DNA of 5,489 nt from Saprospiraceae bacterium. Lineage in GTDB: Bacteria; Bacteroidota; Bacteroidia; Chitinophagales; Saprospiraceae. The stretch covers positions 1 through 5,489 of the forward strand of contig JAJCYJ010000422.1 of assembly GCA_029262975.1 (NCBI GenBank), read 5' to 3'. The notes under the pieces were generated by a model. The model was not told the origin of the DNA, searched no databases, and saw only the letters and a list, made by a program, of their open reading frames with translations. Positions 1 to 5,487 of this stretch are shown one piece after another. The position numbers and the translations under genes are program-made. Each line of letters starts with the position of its first letter. Positions within the stretch are counted from its first letter, which is position 1.

Positions 1-1
1 T

Positions 2-598
2 TATATTGATGGTGCCGATATTCTTCTCAATGAACTCTTAGAGGCTGATTTATTATCAGGAGATGGAAGAGCATATGGATTAGAATTGATGCTGAAGAAG
101 AGCAAAGGAGATTTCACAGGATGGGCGAGTTATACATTAGCGAGAAGCGAACGGCAAGTTGGCGGGATTAATAATAATGACTGGTACCCTTCGCGGTATG
201 ATCAAACGCATAATTTCAGTTTAACTGGGTTTTATGATTTGAATGATCGTTGGAGCTTTAGCACTAATTTTGTTTTGATTTCAGGAACCCCAACCACCTT
301 TCCTACTACACGATTCATTCAACAAGGCTATGTTATTCCCTATAATGCCCTCGAGACTCGCAATAATGTAAGAATTCCGCTCTATCACCGACTTGATATT
401 TCTGCAACCTTGCAAGGAAAAAAGAACCCTGATCGAAGATGGCAGTCAGAATGGGTCTTTTCAATATATAACGTTTATAGTAAACGCAATCCATTCAGTA
501 TATTTTTTCGACAGCAGGACGAGCGTGTGACAGAGGCCATTCGACTTTCTGTAATTGGAAATTTTATTCCTTCTGTATCTTATAATTTCAAATTTTAG
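2..598 (+). CDS. TonB-dependent outer-membrane receptor, C-terminal part (5' end outside window)
   Basis: This is the last 198 residues of a TonB-dependent receptor; the frame is already open at base 2, so the gene begins upstream and no internal start should be used. The visible part is the end of the 22-strand beta-barrel. It has alternating aromatic/polar strands and family-typical pieces: GRAYGLELMLKK near residue 23, GWASYTLARSERQ, a WYPSRYDQTHNFSL strand, YHRLDISATL, and FSIYNVYSKRNPF. It ends in SYNFKF, with the terminal Phe that the outer-membrane assembly machinery recognises. Family knowledge: such receptors import large or scarce ligands (siderophores, glycans, peptides) across the outer membrane using TonB energy. 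The substrate cannot be told from the barrel end. The stop lies 2 bp before the DUF4249 lipoprotein, so the two are almost certainly co-transcribed and likely form one uptake complex. Confidence 0.93.
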   Translation, partial: YIDGADILLNELLEADLLSGDGRAYGLELMLKKSKGDFTGWASYTLARSERQVGGINNNDWYPSRYDQTHNFSLTGFYDLNDRWSFSTNFVLISGTPTTFPTTRFIQQGYVIPYNALETRNNVRIPLYHRLDISATLQGKKNPDRRWQSEWVFSIYNVYSKRNPFSIFFRQQDERVTEAIRLSVIGNFIPSVSYNFKF

Positions 599-600
599 CA

Positions 601-1476
601 ATGATTAAAAATTTAGCTTTTTTGGGATTATTTGTGATCTTCTTTTTTAGTTGTGAAGATGTGATAGATGTGCCTTTGGCAGAAGCTGAGACACGTTTGG
701 TCGTGGATGCATGGATTAATAATTTGCAACAAGAACAGTCGATCTTCTTGAGTCTTTCACAGCCTTATTTTGACAATAGCCCGCCCCCTATTGTAGCTAA
801 TGCGCTAGTTAAGGTACAACGTGATGACGGTATGATATTCGACTTTACACATATTGGCGGAGGTGAATATGTATGGACTCCATTAGACATGAATTTTGGA
901 GAAATCGGCGACCAATTCACCTTGAATATTAGTTACCTGGAAGACACGTATACAGCGGTTACAGAGCTCTTCAGGGTTCCAGAAATAGATTCTCTTGGGA
1001 TAGAGTTCAGGGAAAATGAAATCTTTCTTGATGACGGACTTTATGGACAGTTTTATGCCAGGGATTTTCAAGGATTGGGAGATACCTATTGGATTAAAAC
1101 TTTTCGAAATGGTGAATTTCTTGATAAAACTCAGGAATTGAACATAGCATATGATGCAGGGTTTGATGCCGGCACGGGCATAGATGGTTTGGTTTTTATC
1201 CCTCCGATAAGAGAACTTGTCAACCCCTTGGACGAAGACCTTTTGCCGACACCTTATTTGGCTGGTGACGAAATCAAAGTTGAGATACACTCGATAAGCA
1301 ATGCAGCATTTAACTTCCTGGAAATTGCACGGGATCAGATCAATAATGGTGACAATGGAATTTTTTCGATACCGTTGGCGAATACTCAATCCAATGTTCA
1401 GTCTGACACAAAAACAGTTCTTGGATTTTTTAATGTTGCTGCTGTGTCTGCCAAATCCAGGATAATTGAAGATTAA
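601..1476 (+). CDS. DUF4249 family lipoprotein (partner of the TonB-dependent receptor)
   Basis: A 291-residue predicted lipoprotein. An N-terminal Lys, a hydrophobic run (residues 5-16) and a lipobox-like FFSC with Cys18 indicate signal peptidase II processing; Phe at -3 is not the textbook Leu but fits a Bacteroidota signal. The mature part matches the DUF4249 pattern: ETRLVVDAWINN (30-41), a strand with SIFLSLSQPYFDN (47-59), then ANALVKVQRDDG (66-77), and the family-typical C-terminal GFFNVAAVSAKSRI (about 275-288). Length is usual for the family, so the gene looks intact. DUF4249 genes commonly lie directly after TonB-dependent receptors in Bacteroidota, as here with a 2-bp gap and no Shine-Dalgarno, consistent with translational coupling. 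Biochemical function is not established; an accessory surface role in ligand capture or receptor gating is inferred from context. Confidence 0.92.
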   Translation: MIKNLAFLGLFVIFFFSCEDVIDVPLAEAETRLVVDAWINNLQQEQSIFLSLSQPYFDNSPPPIVANALVKVQRDDGMIFDFTHIGGGEYVWTPLDMNFGEIGDQFTLNISYLEDTYTAVTELFRVPEIDSLGIEFRENEIFLDDGLYGQFYARDFQGLGDTYWIKTFRNGEFLDKTQELNIAYDAGFDAGTGIDGLVFIPPIRELVNPLDEDLLPTPYLAGDEIKVEIHSISNAAFNFLEIARDQINNGDNGIFSIPLANTQSNVQSDTKTVLGFFNVAAVSAKSRIIED

Positions 1477-1570
1477 TATGTACACCAGATCTAAGCGACT
1501 CTCGACGCAGACGCCTGTGAGTTACTCTTTAATGCATTAATGTGTTCTGATGTCCCATTAGTCCGAGTCT

Positions 1571-2143
1571 TTATAAGTGCTGATATTGGTCGATATTTTT
1601 AGCCTTTCGTTCTTCATATAATTTGAACTGATTGAAAACGTAACCGAATGCATCAACTAATTTTCCTCCCAGACCACAGAGGTGAAGAGCTGATATCTTA
1701 TGATATATGGGATTAGGATACAGTTCATGAATTACTTTTTTAGAAGGGTAGAAGTAATCCCGGGACCGCTTGTGTTGGACACAGAAATAGCTTAAATCTG
1801 AGAATAATTCTACGAGCAATTCAGACCAAATGGTTGTCATGTCTTCCGTATAAAAATATTTAAGAATGGCTCTTCTTGTAAGAAATGGAAAGTCGTTTAC
1901 TTCATCTGCGCTATTGTGATAGGCTTGATTATTATCCAACAAATATCCGCATGGATTCAATATACCACCCAGGGCATAATGATTTGGAGACAAACTTAAC
2001 GTCTCGTTCAAATCGCAGGCTTTCGTATGAAAGTGTTGTCGATGTGCATTTAAAAACCGTACTTGCCGGGAAGTAATCGATTCAAATCCGGAAGCAATCA
2101 ATATCGCTGGATGCAGGACTAATGTCTCCACAGTAGGTTCCAT
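1571..2143 (-). CDS. Hypothetical protein, 190 residues, family not recognised
   Basis: I do not recognise this protein. The ATG at 2143 is preferred; a GTG directly before it (2146) would add one residue, and a TGA follows the ATG at 2150 upstream, so the frame cannot extend much further. There is no signal peptide and no membrane segment, so it is probably cytoplasmic. It is rich in His (11), Tyr, Phe and Leu and has four Cys (43, 65, 111, 146), but these do not form a recognisable zinc motif. Notable stretches are HRQHFHTKACD (34-44), a Gly/Pro turn GGILNPCGY (59-67), an amphipathic helical part around 88-120, LHLCGLGGKLVDAFG (143-157), and a charged C-terminus (YEERKAKN, 166-173). It lies downstream of the vWA-like gene on the same strand after a 385-bp gap and converges with the DUF4249 gene. 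A possible -7 box and an inverted repeat precede it. Length, codon pattern and protein-like composition support a real gene. Confidence 0.7.
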   Translation of the reverse strand: MEPTVETLVLHPAILIASGFESITSRQVRFLNAHRQHFHTKACDLNETLSLSPNHYALGGILNPCGYLLDNNQAYHNSADEVNDFPFLTRRAILKYFYTEDMTTIWSELLVELFSDLSYFCVQHKRSRDYFYPSKKVIHELYPNPIYHKISALHLCGLGGKLVDAFGYVFNQFKLYEERKAKNIDQYQHL

Positions 2144-2176
2144 CACACATTAAAATTTTATCTAATGTATAACTTA

Positions 2177-2191
2177 TTGATTAACAATCAA
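2177..2191. repeat. Inverted repeat TTGATT-N3-AATCAA, candidate operator
   Basis: Perfect 6-bp arms (2177-2182 and 2186-2191) with a 3-bp spacer, located 34-48 bp upstream of the ATG of the 190-residue gene. The right arm overlaps the end of a candidate -7 box (2189-2196), so a bound protein would cover the expected transcription start. This is the right place for a repressor site; that it is one is inference. Confidence 0.4.
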
Positions 2192-2196
2192 AATTA
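2189..2196 (-). promoter_or_regulatory. Candidate -7 promoter box (TAATTTTG) for the 190-residue gene
   Basis: Read on the minus strand this is TAATTTTG, an exact match to the Bacteroidota TAnnTTTG -7 consensus. Transcription would start near 2183-2186, giving a leader of about 40 nt before the ATG at 2143. No convincing TTG/TTTG -33 element is seen 17-23 bp further upstream, so the call rests on one box in AT-rich DNA. Confidence 0.35.
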
Positions 2197-2475
2197 TTGA
2201 CTTTTTAAATACTTTACACCATATTGATAAAAATCCAGGACGCCAGGGATCTGTTCTTTTTTGGCTTTTCAAAATTTGGCACTTGAAGTTCTCGGAAGTT
2301 TTGAATTAGTCAAAAATATCGTCTATTGAAGTTGTTGTAAGGCTCTGAACCAAACGTTGAATGCTGTTAGTGAACAATATGCAACAATGTGGTCATTGGC
2401 ATGGCGAATGAATGAATGAATAATACCTTGATGTTTTATGAGTGATCTGACAACATTTATTGGTCGTTTACATCA
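2194..2475 (-). pseudogene. Possible decayed coding stretch in the 385-bp gap
   Basis: The gap 2147-2531 has no intact gene. One minus-strand frame running from a stop at 2475 to a TAA at 2194-2196 is open except for a TAG at 2323-2325 and a TGA at 2269-2271, giving pieces of 49, 17 and 24 codons. The first piece has protein-like composition (for example HANDHIVAYC and NVWFRALQQLQ) and the last ends EQIPGVLDFYQYGVKYLKSQ. There is no ATG, GTG or TTG at the front of the first piece. I cannot assign a family; a remnant of a transposase or other lost gene is possible, and so is chance. An overlapping frame (about 2165-2300) is also open for roughly 40 codons, which weakens the case for any one frame. 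Confidence 0.2.
2406..2421. repeat. Short tandem repeat (GAAT)x4
   Basis: Four perfect GAAT units followed by AA, in the non-coding gap between the vWA-like gene and the 190-residue gene. Too short to call phase-variable; it lies inside the possible decayed reading frame, where it encodes IHSFI on the minus strand. Confidence 0.7.
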
Positions 2476-2488
2476 ATCGGCTTAACCC

Positions 2489-2553
2489 TCACGCATCACT
2501 TAAAAGACTATTCCTGTGTTTACTATTCCTTTTAAGCAGCTTTGAATGCGTGA
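2489..2553. repeat. Nested inverted repeats across the end of the vWA-like gene
   Basis: Outer arms TCACGCAT (2489-2496) and ATGCGTGA (2546-2553) and inner arms CTTAAAAG (2499-2506) and CTTTTAAG (2529-2536) are each perfect 8-bp complements. The inner right arm covers the stop codon of the vWA-like gene (2532-2534). The loop holds a 9-bp direct repeat ACTATTCCT (2507-2515 and 2522-2530, period 15). The arms are unevenly spaced (2 nt and 9 nt), and no T-run follows, so it is not a classic terminator. It could fold as a 3' mRNA structure of the vWA-like transcript. Confidence 0.45.
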
Positions 2554-3164
2554 TTATCAGGATGATTTTTTATCTGTTGCAACTGCCATTGTTTTTTCAA
2601 CCGGGAGATAAGGAAATTACGTTCTCTATATGATTGGGGAGCACTGCAATTATAATAATTATGTATCCCCAGGTTGCTTGCTATCAATGATAAAAGTGGA
2701 TTACGGCCTATCAATGTAAATTGCCAGCCAATTGTAGTGAGTGAAGTTATAATAGATTTAAGCGTACAAATAGAATATTTTCGAGAGCCAAAATCCTTGC
2801 CAGACGTGAATAATGAAACTTGGTGTTTTATTGAGTCCGTTCGTTTGTGAGCCAAGGCACGCCAGGTTGCTATCCCCGTTCCAATAGCATCGAAAAGTTG
2901 TACGGGTTCATTCAGTGTGATGGTACCAATAGAAAAATCATTTGTTTCAGTTATATCAAGATCATGACACATACACTTAATTTGATTGTCTTTGATAGAC
3001 ATGATTGTGATCTTCTGTGCTTGTTTATAGTTTCTTTTTGCTACTAATCGAATGGAGTCCAAGCTGTCGTTGACCCGCGAGATAAGATTACTTTTTTCCT
3101 GGTAAGATCTAACTGAAGTATCAATAATGAAAAGATGCTGGATGGTTGATATTTTTGTTGTCAT
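2532..3164 (-). CDS. Small vWA-like domain protein with degenerate MIDAS
   Basis: A 210-residue cytoplasmic protein that aligns by eye along the single-domain vWA family. Residues 11-15 (LFIID) are the first strand and lead into D15-T-S-V-R-S20, where the metal-site motif DxSxS should be. Residues 85-95 (NEPVQLFDAIG) correspond to the usual GGTALyDAIG segment; 117-130 (SLFTSGKDFGSRKY) to the usual lTDGeDnaSreY; 146-153 (GWQFTLIG) to GWeFiFlG; and 164-167 carry the N-LGI of this family. All three metal-ligand positions are altered: the second motif Ser is Arg19, the Thr is Val88, and the Asp of TDG is Ser121. Metal-dependent adhesion is therefore unlikely, while the fold is probably kept, perhaps for protein-protein contact. 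The ATG at 3164 has no Shine-Dalgarno. It lies 114 bp downstream of the WYL regulator on the same strand, with a palindrome between them, suggesting control by that regulator. The basic C-terminal tail (about 178-210) is outside the domain. Confidence 0.8.
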   Translation of the reverse strand: MTTKISTIQHLFIIDTSVRSYQEKSNLISRVNDSLDSIRLVAKRNYKQAQKITIMSIKDNQIKCMCHDLDITETNDFSIGTITLNEPVQLFDAIGTGIATWRALAHKRTDSIKHQVSLFTSGKDFGSRKYSICTLKSIITSLTTIGWQFTLIGRNPLLSLIASNLGIHNYYNCSAPQSYRERNFLISRLKKQWQLQQIKNHPDNHAFKAA

Positions 3165-3222
3165 TGGGTTGAGGGTTATATAGGTTCAAATAATAATACT
3201 AAGAAAGAAAGGAGCGTGCAAT

Positions 3223-3240
3223 ATATTTGCATGCAAATAT
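3223..3240. promoter_or_regulatory. 18-bp perfect palindrome, candidate WYL-regulator operator
   Basis: ATATTTGCATGCAAATAT is identical on both strands, with its centre between 3231 and 3232. It is the clearest dyad in the 114-bp gap between the WYL regulator stop and the vWA-like start, about 60 bp upstream of the latter. On the minus strand the adjoining bases read TAATATTTG (3242-3234), close to a -7 box but with one extra base, so the site may overlap a promoter. WYL regulators act as dimers and bind palindromes, and this one is adjacent; binding itself is inference. Confidence 0.5.
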
Positions 3241-3278
3241 TAATGTATATATAAATTACAGATATTCAGTAACTTAGG

Positions 3279-4292
3279 CTAGGAAAAATAATATTTTGAT
3301 AAAGAATCTATAAGTGTTTTGATATCTAACTGAAGCCCGGGAGGGGACAGAACTTTAAGATTCGTATGATAAGAGATAAGTTCGGATATAAGCTCGTAAT
3401 TGATAAGAACAGTAATACTAAATATAGCCCGATCAGTAGTTTCTTCTAATAACCTTTGAGATGCATGCAGGGGTTTTGTCTTAAAATAATGAACCTGCAG
3501 ACCATATACTTCAAAAATGACTTCCTCTATTTTCTTGTCTTTAAGTACCGACACTCCGACGACCTGATCAAAGTATTTCTTAGTTTCTACTTTTTCCAAT
3601 TGTAGGTAAGAAGTAATACTTGGTGTGATCGTCTTAATGCGATCGAGCGCATAAACCCGACTATCCTTAACTCCATGATCAAAACTTAACAAATACCACC
3701 TTCCTTTGTACTCTTTAAGTAACTGTGGACTAATAATTCGATTTGCAGGGTTTTTGCCAAAGGCCTGATACAAGATAGTAAGAGCTTCTCTTTTCTTAAT
3801 GGATTGGTAGAGTCTGTGTAGCCATTTTTGTCCTGGTGCGTCAACTTCATGATCAAACTGGATAATGGGCTCATTCTGATCTTTTCTTCTATCAAGGCTG
3901 CTTTCAAGTTTGGTAAGTATATTATGAATACCTACGACTTCCTGCACCTCCATGAATTGCTCAAGTAAGGATATAGCGCTATTGAGTAGTTGTGTGTCAG
4001 ATTTATTTATAGGACTTTCAGTCAGCGTATATTTTGGATTTGAATAGTAATATGTTTTTTCTTTTCGATCATATTCAATCGGTGCAAAATAACTCAATAC
4101 TTCATTGGAACGCATCGCAGCAATATCATACTTTATGGTTCTTTCGGACACCCTGACATCACGCCCAGTACTGTGATATATGTCCCTGTTACATGCCTCT
4201 GCCAGTTCTTTCCAGGTCCATTGTTGTTCAATGTCTCTTAGACACCTGTCTATCGTGCGATATCTGATAATTGCATGTTTATTGGTGGGCAT
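3279..4292 (-). CDS. WYL-domain transcriptional regulator (wHTH-WYL-WCX)
   Basis: A 337-residue DNA-binding regulator. An N-terminal winged helix-turn-helix (about 5-75) starts with the family-typical NKHAIIRYRTIDRCLR and has a recognition-helix segment VSERTIKYDIAAMR (48-61). A helical linker (about 95-140) follows. The WYL domain (about 150-235) has SPQLLKEYKGRWYLLSF with W-Y-L at 199-201, then RVYALDRIK (212-220). The C-terminal WCX part carries KPLHASQ (273-279) and a Y-E-L-I-S-E-L helix. WYL domains sense small molecules or nucleic-acid ligands and switch DNA binding. The frame also allows a TTG at 4331, but ATG 4292 is chosen because homologous N-termini begin at this point and a promoter lies between the two starts, 5 nt before the ATG. 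It sits after a terminator and before the vWA-like gene. The target is probably the palindrome at 3223-3240 and possibly its own promoter. WYL regulators often guard defence or stress loci; here that is only suggestive. Confidence 0.92.
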   Translation of the reverse strand: MPTNKHAIIRYRTIDRCLRDIEQQWTWKELAEACNRDIYHSTGRDVRVSERTIKYDIAAMRSNEVLSYFAPIEYDRKEKTYYYSNPKYTLTESPINKSDTQLLNSAISLLEQFMEVQEVVGIHNILTKLESSLDRRKDQNEPIIQFDHEVDAPGQKWLHRLYQSIKKREALTILYQAFGKNPANRIISPQLLKEYKGRWYLLSFDHGVKDSRVYALDRIKTITPSITSYLQLEKVETKKYFDQVVGVSVLKDKKIEEVIFEVYGLQVHYFKTKPLHASQRLLEETTDRAIFSITVLINYELISELISYHTNLKVLSPPGLQLDIKTLIDSLSKYYFS

Positions 4293-4297
4293 GGAGA

Positions 4298-4332
4298 CAA
4301 AGATAGGTTTAGATAGCTGACACGTATACAAA
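4298..4332 (-). promoter_or_regulatory. Bacteroidota-type promoter of the WYL regulator, leaderless start
   Basis: On the minus strand TTTG (4332-4329) is followed after 23 bp by TATCTTTG (4305-4298), an exact TAnnTTTG -7 box. The spacer is at the long end of the 17-23 bp range reported for the phylum. The -7 box ends 5 nt before the ATG at 4292, so the transcript should begin at or within a few bases of the start codon. This supports ATG 4292 over the upstream TTG. Confidence 0.6.
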
Positions 4333-4359
4333 AAAGAGCCACCGTTTTATGGTGACCCT
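4330..4359 (-). terminator. Intrinsic terminator after the lipoprotein gene
   Basis: On the minus strand AGGGTCACC (4359-4351) pairs with GGTGGCTCT (4343-4335) across a 7-nt loop (ATAAAAC). This gives a 9-bp stem with two G-U pairs, followed directly by a T-tract (4334-4330). It lies 51 bp after the stop of the lipoprotein gene and is oriented to end that transcript. Its T-tract runs into the TTTG used as the -33 element of the next promoter. Confidence 0.8.
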
Positions 4360-4409
4360 AATCTTAATAATACAACAATTAAGAGGTGAAAATCGGATGT
4401 TGAGGTAAG

Positions 4410-5375
4410 CTATATATTGTCTAAGGCTGCAATAATGTCAGCCATTTCGGTTTCTGTTGGGTTTATTCCAGTTATAAAATTCGGCGTTATCGCAGCTTCT
4501 TCAATGGCAAAATGATATGTATTTTCTCCCTGCTTAGAGATTACTACAAATGTGACATTAGCGCCAATCGGAGAAGTACCATAGGGCTCGCAAAATTTGG
4601 ATGATTCATTCTCGGCATGCATAGCAAGGACAGAATTGTAATCGCGAAAAACCATATAAACCGTCGTGTTTTGATTATTGTAAATACTGGGTAATTCAAC
4701 ACACACTTCAGTCTTATCGTCTTTCGGAATATCCACAAATACATCGACATTTATCCATCTGAGACTGTCCGTAAAAAATTCATAACCTATTAATAACTCG
4801 CCAGTGCTATCTCTCTGTTCTATTATCTGAACGCCATCTGTGTTATTTCTGTCTCGATCAGCCTCTTCCCAGTTAAACCTGTCCTGACTATTCAAGCTTC
4901 CATAGAATAATTCCATTTTAAAGTTTGGATTACTATTAAAGAGTTCAACCTTGATTTTTTTTCCGGGTTTCAACTTTACAGAGACTTCACCTGCAAATAC
5001 CTCAAAATGAAAAACACCATCAGATGATAATAATTCTCCATTGGAAATAGTAGGCACATTATATTTTATTTTATCTCCTCTTGAATAGATTTCCAAATAT
5101 TTCAAAATTACTTCGCCACTCCCCTCAACTCCAGATATATCAAAGGCGTCTGGTGGAATGGTTATAATTGAAAAATAATCGGTCGTGAATGAAATACCCG
5201 TTTCATTACTAAACGAAATAGATTGACTATTTTCTTGGGGGTCTAATAATGAAGTAATTTTTTCGACTTTTTCAAAAGGAGTAAAATTGTCAAATTCTGC
5301 TGTACAACTAATTATAACCGCTGACACAACAACTAAGCAGACAGTAAGCAAATTAGAATAATTTTTTAAAATCAT
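4410..5375 (-). CDS. Predicted surface lipoprotein with a ZU5-like N-terminal segment
   Basis: A 321-residue lipoprotein. Residues 1-24 form a signal peptide with lipobox IISC and Cys24. After an acidic, low-complexity spacer, residues about 60-145 are beta-rich: ITIPPDAF (71-78), then GEVILKYLEIYSRGDKI (87-103), VPTISNGELLSSDG (107-120) and LKPGKKIKVELF (135-146). This order (PPxAF, GxV, a mid-domain NG-L-SxG turn) resembles ZU5-like and related domains seen in Bacteroidota surface lipoproteins; the match is by eye and the family name is tentative. The remainder (about 165-300) is also beta-rich, with two Cys (225 and 262 by rough count) that could pair once exported. The ATG at 5375 is the only start with a full signal peptide. 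The gene lies 58 bp after the stop of a barrel protein on the same strand with no promoter visible between them, so it is probably co-transcribed and cell-surface associated. Function unknown. Confidence 0.8.
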   Translation of the reverse strand: MILKNYSNLLTVCLVVVSAVIISCTAEFDNFTPFEKVEKITSLLDPQENSQSISFSNETGISFTTDYFSIITIPPDAFDISGVEGSGEVILKYLEIYSRGDKIKYNVPTISNGELLSSDGVFHFEVFAGEVSVKLKPGKKIKVELFNSNPNFKMELFYGSLNSQDRFNWEEADRDRNNTDGVQIIEQRDSTGELLIGYEFFTDSLRWINVDVFVDIPKDDKTEVCVELPSIYNNQNTTVYMVFRDYNSVLAMHAENESSKFCEPYGTSPIGANVTFVVISKQGENTYHFAIEEAAITPNFITGINPTETEMADIIAALDNI

Positions 5376-5433
5376 GATTATGAGTTTAGTTGTCTATTAG
5401 ATACCGTTTAAGGATGTATTGCTGCATATCATT

Positions 5434-5487
5434 TTAAAAATTATATCGTAATCCCGTCGATATACCCAAAGTCAGGTACTTTTGATT
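5434..5487 (-). CDS. Outer-membrane beta-barrel protein, last 17 codons (5' end outside window)
   Basis: At the right edge a minus-strand frame enters the window and reads NQKYLTLGISTGLRYNF before a TAA at 5434-5436. Alternating hydrophobic residues, the GLRYNF ending and the terminal Phe are the classic last strand (beta-signal) of a Bacteroidota outer-membrane barrel. The other two minus frames hit stops within this stretch. Only this tail is seen, so the family (OmpW/OmpA-like, PorP/SprF-like or other) cannot be decided. It precedes the lipoprotein gene by 58 bp in the same direction, a likely operon. Confidence 0.7.
   Translation of the reverse strand, partial: NQKYLTLGISTGLRYNF

Noticed and set aside
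883..1485. Long minus-strand open frame of 200 codons opposite the DUF4249 gene
   Set aside because: It is a shadow of a clear DUF4249 coding frame on the plus strand; its translation is low in family-like features and it has no plausible start context.
1529..1540. 12-bp palindrome TTAATGCATTAA in the convergent gap after the DUF4249 gene
   Set aside because: Short, AT-rich and without a following T-run; not a convincing terminator for either convergent gene and likely chance.
2225..2250. Possible terminator on the minus strand (ATCC...GGAT followed by TTTT)
   Set aside because: Only a 4-bp stem with a 10-nt loop; a direct repeat CCAGG-ACG-CCAGG explains part of the pattern. Too weak to call.
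2847..3047. Plus-strand open frame of 66 codons inside the vWA-like gene
   Set aside because: Lies wholly opposite a gene with recognisable domain motifs and shows no motif of its own.
3686..3907. Minus-strand open frame of 73 codons in another frame within the WYL gene
   Set aside because: Overlaps the WYL domain coding region; the WYL frame is clearly the real one.
4293..4331. 13-residue N-terminal extension of the WYL regulator from a TTG start
   Set aside because: The extension spans the promoter -7 box and would lie upstream of the expected transcription start; homologous N-termini begin at the ATG at 4292.
1477..4409. Mobile-element ends or attachment-site direct repeats around the central cassette
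   Set aside because: No matching direct repeats, terminal inverted repeats, integrase or tRNA seen by eye at the cassette borders.
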